A stretch of DNA of 64,000 nt from Corynebacterium sp. MSK041 (GCF_030232265.1 NZ_JASPJK010000003.1:124001-188000), one strand, 5' to 3'. Numbered from the stretch's first letter, positions 52,815 to 62,236 are shown. Made by a program: numbers and translations. The notes: a model not told the origin generated them from the letters alone.

Positions 52815-54152
52815 ATGAGCAGCGAGGGTCTTTCCCACGGGCTCACCGATGAGCATGATCCTAATGAAGGAGAAGACGTGGGTGTCATCGACCGCAGCCG
52901 GATAGATTCTGAATCAGCCGAGGTTGAAGGCCAGGACAACGCAGTAACGCGCACGGCTACTGACCATGAGGATGATGGTCAGATGAAGGACCCGTTGGGG
53001 TTTCTGCCGTTCACCGGCACCGCTAAGCAGGTTGTTAACTGGATTGCCGTGTTCGTCGGCGTCTGGCTGCTGCTCAACGGCGTGGGCATGATCGGCGACG
53101 GCTTCAAGCTGGCCGCCGGCGACCAGGCTAAAGAGCTGTTCTCCTTTGCGGAGAACCCGTTCGTGGGTCTGGCCATCGGTATTGTGACCACGGCGATTAT
53201 CCAGTCCTCGTCCACAACCACCTCGATTGTGGTGGGCATGATCGCGGGTGGCTTGCCACTGGAGATTGCTATCCCGATGCTGTTCGGCGCCAACATGGGC
53301 ACCTCCGTTACCTCGACGCTGGTGGCGTTAGGCCTGGCGGGCAACAAGCAGCAGTTCCGCAACGGTTTCTCTATGGCGACCGTGCATGACTTCTTCAACC
53401 TGATCGGTATCACGTTCTTCTTCACACTGGAGATGTTCACGGGATTCCTGGGCAAGACGGCCTCCGCGGTTGCACCGTCCCTCTCCGGTTCAGGCGATGG
53501 TGTTATTGCTGGCATCTTTGAGTCGCTCGGCGACTTCATTGACCTCATCACCGAACCTCTCGTCGGGGTCGCGGGGGCGCTGGTCTCTCCGCTTGGCAGC
53601 GTCTGGGGTGGCATCCTCCTTGCCATCATCGGCGTCACACTGGTGCTGCTGTCCATTAGCTTCATCGGCAAGCTGCTGAATGCGTTGCTCGTCGGTAAGG
53701 CTCAAGAGATCCTGTACGCCGCACTGGGCAAGAACTCCTTCTTCGGTGTCCTCTCCGGCGCCCTGATCACCGCCCTGGTCCAGTCCTCCTCGACCACCAC
53801 CGCGCTGACGGTTCCGCTGGCTGCGTCCGGCAAGTTCTCCGTGCGCACACTGTTCCCGTTCGTGGTCGGCGCGAACATCGGTACCACCGTGACCGGCCTC
53901 ATCGCGGCGTTCTCTGCGTCCGGCGCGGAGGCCGAAGCCGCCATGGCTGGTGCACTCGTGCACACGATGTTTAACCTCTTCGCCGCCATCCTCATTCTCG
54001 GTCTGCCCTTCCTGCGCGACGTCCCGCCGAGGTGCTCTGACTGGCTGGCGGGCCTGGCCGAGAAGAACAAGCTGTACATCTTCATCTACATCGGCGGCGT
54101 GTTCTTTGCTCTCCCGCTGCTGGCCGTGTTCATTTCCAACTCCCTTATGTAA
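52815..54152 (+). CDS. Na+/phosphate cotransporter (NptA/PNaS family)
   Basis: A 445-residue membrane symporter importing phosphate with Na+. The cytoplasmic acidic N-terminus (about 60 residues) is followed by two inverted PNaS repeats, each with the hallmark QSSSTTT: AIIQSSSTTTSIVVGMIAGG (about residue 130) and ALVQSSSTTTALTVPLAASG (about 318). Each is followed by a GANMGTSVTS/GANIGTTVTG loop. At least eight hydrophobic segments are seen. It lacks the PhoU-like C-terminal domain found in some relatives. ATG with GAAGAGAG upstream. The two following genes are closely packed on the same strand. Confidence 0.92.
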   Translation: MSSEGLSHGLTDEHDPNEGEDVGVIDRSRIDSESAEVEGQDNAVTRTATDHEDDGQMKDPLGFLPFTGTAKQVVNWIAVFVGVWLLLNGVGMIGDGFKLAAGDQAKELFSFAENPFVGLAIGIVTTAIIQSSSTTTSIVVGMIAGGLPLEIAIPMLFGANMGTSVTSTLVALGLAGNKQQFRNGFSMATVHDFFNLIGITFFFTLEMFTGFLGKTASAVAPSLSGSGDGVIAGIFESLGDFIDLITEPLVGVAGALVSPLGSVWGGILLAIIGVTLVLLSISFIGKLLNALLVGKAQEILYAALGKNSFFGVLSGALITALVQSSSTTTALTVPLAASGKFSVRTLFPFVVGANIGTTVTGLIAAFSASGAEAEAAMAGALVHTMFNLFAAILILGLPFLRDVPPRCSDWLAGLAEKNKLYIFIYIGGVFFALPLLAVFISNSLM

Positions 54153-54163
54153 GGAAGCCTTCG

Positions 54164-54544
54164 ATGACGAACCCGAACGAGACCCCAGATCTGTCCCCGA
54201 TGGCCCAGGACCTCATCAAGAATGAGGCTCCAGACGAAGCACTCGTCGCGCTTCTCGACGAGCTCGAGGAAACCGCCAACGAACTCCGCGTCGAACTGCG
54301 CGCACGTGGCCGCAACAAGGAGAGTCTGACGGCGGACCAGGAGACTGACACCGCTACAGACCACGCCGAAGATGGGCACCACCGGCACAAGAAGATCAAC
54401 CCAAACGTCACCCCTGAGCAACAGGCGGAGCTGGACGAGACCTTCGCTAAGTACTGGGGCACCTCGCATGGTTCCTGGAAGAACCTCTTCCGCCTGCTCC
54501 GCGAGTTCCGCGCTGAGATGCAAGGGGGCAAGCACGATGGCTAG
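54164..54544 (+). CDS. Small acidic/His-rich hypothetical protein
   Basis: A 126-residue soluble protein with helices (DEALVALLDELEETANELRV), a His/Asp-rich linker (DHAEDGHHRHKK) and a C-terminal helix (NLFRLLREFRAEMQG). There is no signal peptide, so it is cytoplasmic. AAGGAAG precedes the ATG, 11 bases after the Na/Pi transporter stop. It overlaps the PstS-like gene by 8 bp, so the three form one unit. It could be a cytoplasmic regulator or partner of the transporter; no family is recognised. Confidence 0.72.
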   Translation: MTNPNETPDLSPMAQDLIKNEAPDEALVALLDELEETANELRVELRARGRNKESLTADQETDTATDHAEDGHHRHKKINPNVTPEQQAELDETFAKYWGTSHGSWKNLFRLLREFRAEMQGGKHDG

Positions 54545-55466
54545 AACTCGAGTATCCCTCGTCGCCGTCCTGACTGCCGTCGCTGTTTTCGCCGCCGGTT
54601 GCTCCTCGGACACCACCCCGAGTGAGAACGCCATCCAGGTCACCGGTTCCGCGACGGTGGAGCCGATCACCTCCTACATCGCTAAGCGCTACAACTTCGA
54701 CGTCAATATTGAGGCGGTCGGTTCCACGGATGGTTTTGAGAAGTTCTGTGGCGGTGAGGCTGATATCAATGATTCGTCGATAGCTATTCCGGGCGAATTT
54801 CAGCAGCAGTGCGCCGACAATAAGGTTGAGTATGTTGAGCTGCCGATCGGTCTCGATGCCATCACGATTGTCAAGCACCGTGACAATGACTTTGCCACGG
54901 ACCTGACCATCGACCAGCTGCATGACATCTGGGCCAAGGATTCCGCGGTGTCGAAGTGGTCTGACATTGACCCGTCTTGGCCGGATGAGGAGATCACTCT
55001 CTATGGTCGCCCGGATGGCTCCGGCACCCTCGGCGTGTTCGAGGATCTGGTGCTCAAGGGGGACGAAATCCGCGAGGACTACCAGGCCACCGACGACATC
55101 CAGGAGCTGTCCACGTGGGTCGCGGAGGATAAGAACGCACTGTCCTTCATGGGCATCGGCAACTACCTGGCCACCGAAGAGGACAGCCTGAAACTCATTG
55201 ACAACGTCAACGTCGATGGCGTGGCCCCCACCGCAGATGAGACGAAGAAGGGCAACTACCCGCTCGCCCGCCCGCTGTTCATCTACGTGAACAAGGAGGC
55301 GGCGAAGCGGGAAGACGTGGATAAGTTTGTCACCACCTATCTCGAGCACGCGGAGGCCGTCATGCCGCGCGTGTACTTCTACCAGCTGCCTGAGCAGGAT
55401 TACGCAGCCGCGCAGAAGCGTTACGCCGACCGCACCGCCGGGCCGAATGCACGCTGGCAGTCATAA
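54537..55466 (+). CDS. PstS-family phosphate-binding lipoprotein
   Basis: A 309-residue lipoprotein. Signal peptide VSLVAVLTAVAVFAAGC with lipobox AAGC; mature domain of the PBP-like type (PstS/SBP family): IQVTGSATVEPITSYIAKRY carries the anion-binding SGS/TGSxTV-type loop, EAVGSTDGFEKFCGGEADIN, and GRPDGSGTLGVFEDLVLKG the second anion loop. PstS normally works with PstCAB, but no Pst ABC genes are near; instead it is in one unit with a Na/Pi cotransporter. It may capture phosphate for, or sense it with, that symporter (inference). Confidence 0.88.
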   Translation: MARTRVSLVAVLTAVAVFAAGCSSDTTPSENAIQVTGSATVEPITSYIAKRYNFDVNIEAVGSTDGFEKFCGGEADINDSSIAIPGEFQQQCADNKVEYVELPIGLDAITIVKHRDNDFATDLTIDQLHDIWAKDSAVSKWSDIDPSWPDEEITLYGRPDGSGTLGVFEDLVLKGDEIREDYQATDDIQELSTWVAEDKNALSFMGIGNYLATEEDSLKLIDNVNVDGVAPTADETKKGNYPLARPLFIYVNKEAAKREDVDKFVTTYLEHAEAVMPRVYFYQLPEQDYAAAQKRYADRTAGPNARWQS

Positions 55467-55468
55467 GA

Positions 55469-56566
55469 TTATCGGCGGGTCAAGATCCCCAACGCATCCT
55501 GATTCAAGAACACCTTCGACCGACCAATTCTCTGTTCATCTAAAACACCAGCATCCACCAACTGGGAGAGCCACAGCGATGCGGTCTGTCGTTGCGCCAA
55601 ACCGGCATCGATCACATCAGAGATGCGGATATAGGGCTGCACGAACAACAATTCCGTCAGCTCGGCTGCCGGTGTCACACCTGCAGCACGCACGCGGGAG
55701 GTGGTGATGTCTTGGAGGTCTTGGAGATCGTCGATAAGCAGGCTTGTGCTGCGCGCGGACTCGGCGACCGCATTGACCATGAAAATGATCCAGTCCTCCC
55801 ATGCACCACGTGATGTGACTGCACTGAGCAGCCTGTAATATTCCTCCTTGTTGTCCACGATCGTTCCGGACAAATAGAGAACCGGCAAGGAAAGAACGTT
55901 TTCCTGCAACAAGAGAAGAATGTTGAGGATACGACCCGTGCGGCCATTGCCGTCATAAAACGGGTGGATCGCCTCAAACTGGTAATGCGCAACAGCCATC
56001 AACACCAGCGGATCAAGGCCATGATCCGAATAGAGGTAACGCTCCCACGCCGCCAAGTGTCGCTGGATCACGTCCTGCCCCTCAGGTGGGGTATATGCAC
56101 GTTTACCCGTTACTGGATCACCAATGAAAGTGCCCGGGGTTGATCTCACCACAGCCTGATTTCCCTGCAGGACCGAGCACACCTCCAGCGCAACTTTCTC
56201 CGAAACAGGCCGTTCTTCTGCCAACTCAACCCCACGCCGCAACGCGTCGCGGTAGCGGAGAGCCTCCTTGGTTGCCGGCGTGGGCTCAAGATCCACGCTC
56301 CACTGCGCTCTAAACAACTCATCATTCGTGGTCACGATGTTCTCTATCTCCGTGGAGGCCTGAGCCTCGCGCAGAGGAATCGTTGACGTGATGATCTCCG
56401 GATTCGGAATCAACCGGCATGCCGTATTCAATGCGGCAAGCTCACTCCGTGCGTCAATGACAGCTTTGAGCACCCTTGCAGTCTCCAGCTCCTCCTGTGG
56501 GGGCAAAGACGGCAGATCATTAAACGGCCGATTCGGGTCGAATCCAGGCGGGGTTTTCTCGGACAT
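55469..56566 (-). CDS. Fic family protein (AMPylase) with inhibitory motif
   Basis: A 365-residue protein that would transfer AMP from ATP onto target proteins. The Fic motif HPFYDGNGRTGR is complete, with the catalytic His at about residue 201. The autoinhibitory [S/T]xxxE[G/N] helix is present ahead of it in ASTEIENIV (about 70-78), so this is the self-restrained class with the inhibitory helix inside the protein. The C-terminal LLFVQPYIRISDVIDAGL, LWLSQLVDAGVLDEQRIG is a winged-helix, probably DNA-binding. Start taken as ATG 56566; an in-frame ATG at 56623 lies inside an inverted repeat. Composition is somewhat AT-richer than neighbours. Confidence 0.88.
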   Translation of the reverse strand: MSEKTPPGFDPNRPFNDLPSLPPQEELETARVLKAVIDARSELAALNTACRLIPNPEIITSTIPLREAQASTEIENIVTTNDELFRAQWSVDLEPTPATKEALRYRDALRRGVELAEERPVSEKVALEVCSVLQGNQAVVRSTPGTFIGDPVTGKRAYTPPEGQDVIQRHLAAWERYLYSDHGLDPLVLMAVAHYQFEAIHPFYDGNGRTGRILNILLLLQENVLSLPVLYLSGTIVDNKEEYYRLLSAVTSRGAWEDWIIFMVNAVAESARSTSLLIDDLQDLQDITTSRVRAAGVTPAAELTELLFVQPYIRISDVIDAGLAQRQTASLWLSQLVDAGVLDEQRIGRSKVFLNQDALGILTRR

Positions 56567-56594
56567 GTCGAAAGAATAAACATATCCGCGCGAT

Positions 56595-56623
56595 ATGTCG
56601 ATTTTTTCCCCCAAAATCGACAT
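56595..56623. promoter_or_regulatory. Inverted repeat upstream of fic
   Basis: Perfect 11-bp arms ATGTCGATTTT (56595-56605) and AAAATCGACAT (56613-56623) surround a 7-base pyrimidine loop, close to the fic start. It may be an operator for autoregulation by the C-terminal winged helix, or an RNA hairpin limiting translation. Confidence 0.6.
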
Positions 56624-56749
56624 GAGGAGTTATTTCCGCTGGTAAACAAGGTCTAGTTGGGGCGGGTTTCTGGCGGAATCCATAGAGATAGGCGCGTGTC
56701 GCACCCGGGGTCTAGTATGGCTGCGAAACCTAGATCAGGGAGTAAATTC

Positions 56750-58423
56750 GTGGAGTTCATCAGACTCACTGGGAAGTATGGCAAGGCCTACACCCCTTTC
56801 ATCGCTGCGGTTGTGGTGCTGCAGCTGGTGTCCACGCTGGCCATGTTGTATTTGCCGGATTTGAACGCGGACATCATTAATAACGGTGTCGCTAAGGCGG
56901 ACGTGGCGTACATCCGGCACGTCGGGCTGGTCATGCTCGCGGTGTCCCTGGCGCAGGTGGCGGCAGCGGTGGCGGCGGTGTGGTTCGCCTCCGCGGCGGC
57001 GATGCGCACGGGCCGGGATATTCGCCGAGCGGTCTATGACAACGTCAGCCGGTTCACCGCTGAGGACATGAGCCACTTTGGGCCGGCCACGTTGACCACG
57101 CGCGCAACGAATGACGTGCAGCAGGTGCAGATGACCACGCTACTTTTGCTCAACTTCATGGTTGCCGCACCCATCATGGGCGTTGGCGGAGTGATCATGG
57201 CGCTGCGCCAGGATGCAGGAATGTCGTGGCTCGTGGTGGTTGCGGTCCTGGCGCTTGCCGTGGCGGTGGCCATCACAGCCGCGTTGCTGCTGCCGATGTT
57301 CAGGAAGATGCAGGTCAAACTGGACGCTATCAACGGCCTGTTGCGTGAACAGATCGCAGGCATCCGCGTTGTCCGCGCCTTTGGGCGGGAAGAGTTCGAG
57401 GAGAAGCGGTTCCGCGACGCGAATGCAGATCTGACCAAACTCAGCCTCAACATCGGGCGGGTGTTCGTAACCATGTTCCCCGTGATCATGCTCATCCTGA
57501 ACCTGGCCACCGCAGCAGTGCTGTGGTTCGGCGGGCAGCGCGTGGATGAAGGCCTCGTGGAAGTTGGCTCACTCACCGCGTTCATGCAGTACCTCATGCA
57601 GATTCTCATGGCGGTGATGATGGGCGTGTTCGCACTCATGATGTTGCCCCGCGCGCTCGTCTGTGCCCGCCGCATCAGCGAGGTCGTGCGCTATGAGCAC
57701 ACCCGTCGTCCTGACCATGCGATGAGCACCAATGTGGAACCCGGTGTCGTGGAATTCCAGAACGTGTCCTACCGCTACCCCGGCGCGGAAGAACCTGTGC
57801 TGGGGGATATCTCTTTCACCGCACAACCAGGCACGTTCACCGCGATCATCGGCTCCACAGGATCCGGAAAGTCCACCCTCATGGGCCTCATCCCGGAGCT
57901 CTACTACCCCACGTCCGGTCACATTCGCGTCGGCGGAAAAGTGGGCATGGTCCCCCAAAAGCCCTGGTTGTACCGCGGCACGGTGGCCACTAACCTCCGC
58001 GTGGGCAACCCGGAGGCCACCGATGAGGAACTCTGGGAAGCACTGCGCGTCGCCCAAGCTCACTTCGTGGAAGACTTAGACATGCCCATCTCCCAGGGCG
58101 GCACCAATGTTTCCGGTGGTCAGCGCCAACGTTTGTGCATTGCGCGCATGCTCGTGGCTAAGCCGGATGTGCTGCTTTTCGACGACTCATTTTCCGCCCT
58201 CGACGCCCTCACCGAAGCCCGACTCCAAGAGGCCATGCATGCGTACACCGAGGGGGCGACGGTGTTGGTGGTGGCGCAGAGGGTGGCGTCGATAAGCAAT
58301 GCTGACCAGATCCTTGTGATGGAAGCTGGCGATATTGTGGCGCGCGGAACCCATGCGGAGCTGCTGCGCACGAGTGAAACGTACCGTGAGATCGCGGCGA
58401 GCCAGCAGGAGGTGACGGCATGA
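56750..58423 (+). CDS. ABC exporter half-transporter with degenerate nucleotide site
   Basis: A 557-residue type IV ABC exporter subunit: six membrane helices (about 15-300) then the ATPase domain. Walker A is GSTGSGKST and the signature NVSGGQRQRL is canonical. The catalytic Glu after Walker B is Asp (VLLFDDSFSALD) and the switch His is Gln (VVAQRVASIS). This pattern is typical of the inactive-site partner in heterodimeric exporters. The GTG at 56750 follows AGGGAG; a TAGTAT -10 element at about 56714 makes an upstream ATG (56717) unlikely. Its stop overlaps the next gene (ATGA). Substrate unknown, possibly lipid or drug. Confidence 0.9.
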   Translation: MEFIRLTGKYGKAYTPFIAAVVVLQLVSTLAMLYLPDLNADIINNGVAKADVAYIRHVGLVMLAVSLAQVAAAVAAVWFASAAAMRTGRDIRRAVYDNVSRFTAEDMSHFGPATLTTRATNDVQQVQMTTLLLLNFMVAAPIMGVGGVIMALRQDAGMSWLVVVAVLALAVAVAITAALLLPMFRKMQVKLDAINGLLREQIAGIRVVRAFGREEFEEKRFRDANADLTKLSLNIGRVFVTMFPVIMLILNLATAAVLWFGGQRVDEGLVEVGSLTAFMQYLMQILMAVMMGVFALMMLPRALVCARRISEVVRYEHTRRPDHAMSTNVEPGVVEFQNVSYRYPGAEEPVLGDISFTAQPGTFTAIIGSTGSGKSTLMGLIPELYYPTSGHIRVGGKVGMVPQKPWLYRGTVATNLRVGNPEATDEELWEALRVAQAHFVEDLDMPISQGGTNVSGGQRQRLCIARMLVAKPDVLLFDDSFSALDALTEARLQEAMHAYTEGATVLVVAQRVASISNADQILVMEAGDIVARGTHAELLRTSETYREIAASQQEVTA

Positions 58424-60366
58424 GCGAGCAGCTTAACGACGAGCAATTGGCCGAATACGAAGCCTCCATGTCCGGCGATGACTACTCGAGCAAGGCTCCC
58501 CGCAAAGCGAAGCAGTTCTGGCCGTCCGCGAAGCGACTCTTAGGCCTGCTGGCGCCCTATAAATTCGCGCTGACCTTGGTGTTCCTCATGAACGCGGTAT
58601 CGGTGCTGCTGGCTGTGTGGGCGCCGCGCGTGATGGGGCAGGCCATGGACGTGATCTTCTCCGGCGTGATGTCGCGCGAGCTTCCGGAGGGCATGACCCA
58701 GGAACAGGCCGTGGAAGGGATGCGCGCCGCGGGGCAGGACCGCTTCGCCGACATGGCCGCGGCGATGGAGCTGACCCCTGGGCGTGGCATTGACTTTGAC
58801 AGGCTCGGCCAACTGATCACGCTGGTGCTCGCGCTGTATCTCGCGGCCTCGTTCCTCATGTGGGCGCAGGGTGCGATTCTGAACCGACTGACCATGCGCG
58901 CGGTGTACACCCTGCGCGAACGCGTGGAAGCGAAGATCAACCACTTGCCACTGCGCTACTTCGATTCGCGGCAGCGCGGCGATGTGATGAGCCGCACGAC
59001 CAATGACGTGGACAACGTGCAGCAGGCCCTGCAACAGTCCCTGTCCTCGCTGTTCAACGCGCTGCTGACTATCGTCGGCATCGTGGCGATGATGGTGGTC
59101 ATCTCCTGGCAGCTCGCCCTCGTCGCGCTACTTGCCATCCCACTCACCGGCGCCGTGATGGGTCTGGTGGGCACCCGCTCCCAGAAACAGTTTGTTACCC
59201 AGTGGAAGGCCACCGGCGACCTCAACGGCCACGTCGAAGAGGCCTTCTCCGGCCATGACGTGACCACCATTTTTGGGCGCTCTGACCAGATCCGCGCGCA
59301 GTTTCGCGAACGCAACGAAGAACTCGCCGCTGCCGCCCAAAAGGCCCAATTCCTGGCCAATGCCATGCACCCGATCATGCAGTTCATCGGGTCCCTGTCC
59401 TACGTCGCCGTGGCTGTCCTCGGTGGCCTCAAGGTCGCATCCGGCCAGCTCACGCTCGGTGACGCGACCGCCTTCATCCAATACTCGCGCCAGCTCAACC
59501 ACCCCCTCGGTGAAGTCGCCGGCATGATGCAGATGCTCCAATCCGGTGTCGCTTCCGCGGAGCGTGTCTTCGAGCTTCTCGACGCTGACGAGGAACACCC
59601 CGACACCGTCGATGGTGGCACCGCAGTATCCGACGGCCTCGTCGAATTTGATCACGTGGACTTCTCCTACAACCCCGACGAGCCACTCATTCAGGACCTA
59701 AACCTGCGCGTGGAACCGGGTCAGACCGCCGCGATCGTCGGGCCAACCGGCGCCGGCAAAACCACCCTGGTCAACCTGATCATGCGGTTCTACGACATCG
59801 ACGCCGGCGTGATCCGCCTCGACGGTACCGACATCCGCGATATGTCCCGCGCCGCCCTCCGCTCACAGGTAGGCATGGTGCTGCAGGACGCTGTGCTGTT
59901 CAAGGGCACCATCATGGACAACATCCGCTACGGCCGCCTCGACGCCACCGATGAAGAAGTCATCGCCGCAGCCAAGGCCACCTACGTCGACCGCTTCGTG
60001 CGCACACTCCCCGATGGCTACGACACCGAAATCGACCAAGACGCCGGCTCCATCTCCACCGGCGAACGCCAACTCATCACCATCGCGCGTGCCTTCCTGG
60101 CGCAACCCGCGCTGCTGATCCTCGACGAAGCCACCAGCTCCGTAGACACTCGCACCGAAGTCCTCGTCCAAAAGGCGATGAACGCGCTACGCAACAATCG
60201 CACCAGCTTCGTCATCGCGCACCGCCTATCCACGATCCGTGACGCCGACCTCATCATCGTCATGCAAAACGGAAAAATCGCCGAGCAAGGGACCCATGAG
60301 GAACTCCTTGCCCGGCGAGGAACGTACTTCGAGCTGAACCAATCCCAGTTCAGCGGCGAAGATTAG
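58420..60366 (+). CDS. ABC exporter half-transporter, catalytic partner
   Basis: A 648-residue type IV ABC exporter subunit pairing with the upstream protein. The membrane domain carries an extra loop rich in Glu/Met (about 85-125) between the first helices. In the ATPase domain, Walker A GPTGAGKTT, Walker B LLILDEATSSVD with canonical Glu, and switch FVIAHRLSTIR are intact, but the signature is degenerate (ISTGERQLI). Together with the partner's canonical SGGQ this gives one active and one inactive ATP site, as in TM287/288-type heterodimers. Starts by a 4-bp ATGA overlap; ends 4 bp inside the converging gene. Confidence 0.92.
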   Translation: MSEQLNDEQLAEYEASMSGDDYSSKAPRKAKQFWPSAKRLLGLLAPYKFALTLVFLMNAVSVLLAVWAPRVMGQAMDVIFSGVMSRELPEGMTQEQAVEGMRAAGQDRFADMAAAMELTPGRGIDFDRLGQLITLVLALYLAASFLMWAQGAILNRLTMRAVYTLRERVEAKINHLPLRYFDSRQRGDVMSRTTNDVDNVQQALQQSLSSLFNALLTIVGIVAMMVVISWQLALVALLAIPLTGAVMGLVGTRSQKQFVTQWKATGDLNGHVEEAFSGHDVTTIFGRSDQIRAQFRERNEELAAAAQKAQFLANAMHPIMQFIGSLSYVAVAVLGGLKVASGQLTLGDATAFIQYSRQLNHPLGEVAGMMQMLQSGVASAERVFELLDADEEHPDTVDGGTAVSDGLVEFDHVDFSYNPDEPLIQDLNLRVEPGQTAAIVGPTGAGKTTLVNLIMRFYDIDAGVIRLDGTDIRDMSRAALRSQVGMVLQDAVLFKGTIMDNIRYGRLDATDEEVIAAAKATYVDRFVRTLPDGYDTEIDQDAGSISTGERQLITIARAFLAQPALLILDEATSSVDTRTEVLVQKAMNALRNNRTSFVIAHRLSTIRDADLIIVMQNGKIAEQGTHEELLARRGTYFELNQSQFSGED

Positions 60367-61451
60367 TACATGCTCATGTAGCCGTCCTGCTGGGTCGGCT
60401 GCTCATGACGAGTGCTGATCCAGCGGTACACGAACACCGACACCAGTGCGGTCACCGGCGACATGATGAGGCTGGACAAACCCTGGGTGATCGAGCTTGC
60501 AACAAACGAGATCAACCCGACCAGAGCCAGTGCACCAAACACGCGCCAGTACTGCGGCTTAATGTCGTTGATCGCAGCGGAGAAAGCACCCGTGACAGAC
60601 GTACGACCATCAATCGCGTACAGCGGGATCACCGCGGTGAACGGGTACAGGAAGATGAGACCGATACCCACAACCAGCACCAGGAACACACCGAGTGGCG
60701 GGGACACCAATGCGAGGACCAGCATCGGAATGATCATTGCCACGAAGGAAACGACACTGAAGGCCAAGCCCACCAGGATGTACACCAGGAAACCTGCAGC
60801 CCACGGCACATCCTTGAATGCCTTGTCCCACGCAGGTGCCTCACCCGCAGTGTCACGCAGCGCCACCTTGGCCATCACAATCTGGAAAGCCATAGTCACA
60901 AGGGCCGCGATGACCACGAACAGACCAATCGAAACGAAAGTGCCTGCACCCGGAACAAAGTTCTCGGGGTCCTGCATGGCGGCGGCCACCAATGGGCCAG
61001 CCACGAGAACGCTGCCGAGCAGGGCCGCCACCATCGGGATCACTGCCAAGCCCAGGTACACGTGCCACTGACTGGTGAACACACGCTTGAAGCCGAAGGA
61101 CAGCGCTTCCATGACCGGCAGCGGACCAGCATTGGTCACCAGCGGCTGGCCGGACTGCGAAGCAGCATTCGGGTTCACGTAGCCGGAACCGTAGGAGTCC
61201 TGCGAAGCGTACGAGTTGTAGGACTCGTAGCCCTGGTTCTGGCCTTGGCCGTAGCCCTGCTCTTGGCCGTAGTTCTGGCCATAGCCCTGGTCCTGACCGT
61301 AGCCGGACTGCTCAGAGTGACCGTACTGGCCACTTTCCCCTTCATTGCCGTACTGGGGGAACTGCTGGTTTCCGTAGTTACCACCGTACGGGTTCTCGCC
61401 CGTGCCCCCGGTGCTGTTGTAGCCATTTTGTGGATCATTCGGATTAGTCAT
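60363..61451 (-). CDS. Membrane protein with Gly/Tyr/Gln-rich N-terminal tail
   Basis: A 362-residue membrane protein. The first 95 residues are a low-complexity tail rich in Gly, Tyr, Gln and Asn (repeats like GYGQDQGYGQ). About six hydrophobic segments follow at about 120-345 (YLGLAVIPMVAALLGSVLVA, FVSIGLFVVIAALVTMAFQI, GFLVYILVGLAFSVVSFVAM, VFLVLVVGIGLIFLYPFTAV, VFGALALVGLISFVASSI), resembling DUF975/glycerophosphodiesterase-type membrane domains. The tail is likely cytoplasmic and disordered. ATG 61451 is preferred over an in-frame start seven codons upstream. Function unknown. Confidence 0.8.
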   Translation of the reverse strand: MTNPNDPQNGYNSTGGTGENPYGGNYGNQQFPQYGNEGESGQYGHSEQSGYGQDQGYGQNYGQEQGYGQGQNQGYESYNSYASQDSYGSGYVNPNAASQSGQPLVTNAGPLPVMEALSFGFKRVFTSQWHVYLGLAVIPMVAALLGSVLVAGPLVAAAMQDPENFVPGAGTFVSIGLFVVIAALVTMAFQIVMAKVALRDTAGEAPAWDKAFKDVPWAAGFLVYILVGLAFSVVSFVAMIIPMLVLALVSPPLGVFLVLVVGIGLIFLYPFTAVIPLYAIDGRTSVTGAFSAAINDIKPQYWRVFGALALVGLISFVASSITQGLSSLIMSPVTALVSVFVYRWISTRHEQPTQQDGYMSMY

Positions 61452-61587
61452 ACCCACTACAGTATCGAACATTCGGACATATGCGTGGAAAAAGTTTCAC
61501 TCACACCATGCCTAGATAGTTCCCGTTCCCTTCCCTCGACCGTGCCCCACTAGGCCAGAGCAGGGGTTTCTCACTATTATGTGAGTT

Positions 61588-62226
61588 GTGAATTATCAGC
61601 CAGAAAACACGCCAGCATCGAAACTTCAGCTGCGTTTATCGGACACCGACCGTGCAGACGCGTTCTCTCGTCTCACATTCGCCTATGGCGAGGGCCGGCT
61701 AGATCTGGCCGAGTACGACCGGCGTTGCGATGCCGTTGCGGAGGCCACCATCCACGGGGATCTCATCCCGCTCTTCCGGGACCTCCCAAGCAAGAACACC
61801 TCCGCACCGGCAGTCCAGTCGAAGGAAGTCCAGGTGTACACGCGCGGCGAAATCGAACAGTCGCGGGCAAGCGGGCAACGCACCCGTTTGGGTATTTTCA
61901 GCCTCGGGTCGATTGGCACCATCGCGCTCACATCGGTGGCAGGTCAAGCTGGTTTTCCGGGGATTGGTGCACTCATCTTCCTCATCATTCCCACTCTGTT
62001 CATCCTGCTCTACGTGATGAAGGTCGGGCCGGACAGCTGGTACACACCCAGCCCACGGCAGCTTGAGCGCGAACGACTCCGCGAAATTCAGGCTGAACGA
62101 CGTGTAGAAGAGGAACGCAGAAAAGCCTTACGTTCCGCAAAACTCGACGAAATATCAGGGTCCGCGATGGACCTCGCACAAAGGACCCTTGAGAGATACA
62201 AAATGACCCGCAAGTCAGATGAGTAG
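61588..62226 (+). CDS. DUF1707 domain membrane protein
   Basis: A 212-residue protein. The actinobacterial DUF1707 domain is at about residues 13-66 (LQLRLSDTDRADAFSRLTFA, YGEGRLDLAEYDRRCDAVAE, LIPLFRDLP). A hydrophobic pair (about 105-150, IGTIALTSVAGQAGFPG, ALIFLIIPTLFILLYVM) and a long charged C-terminal helix (ERERLREIQAERRVEEERRK) follow. The GTG at 61588 lies about 8 bases after a TATTAT -10 element, so the message is leaderless. Role unknown; DUF1707 proteins are common small envelope-associated proteins of this order. The alaT start is 10 bases past the stop. Confidence 0.85.
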   Translation: MNYQPENTPASKLQLRLSDTDRADAFSRLTFAYGEGRLDLAEYDRRCDAVAEATIHGDLIPLFRDLPSKNTSAPAVQSKEVQVYTRGEIEQSRASGQRTRLGIFSLGSIGTIALTSVAGQAGFPGIGALIFLIIPTLFILLYVMKVGPDSWYTPSPRQLERERLREIQAERRVEEERRKALRSAKLDEISGSAMDLAQRTLERYKMTRKSDE

Positions 62227-62236
62227 GATGGCCCCC

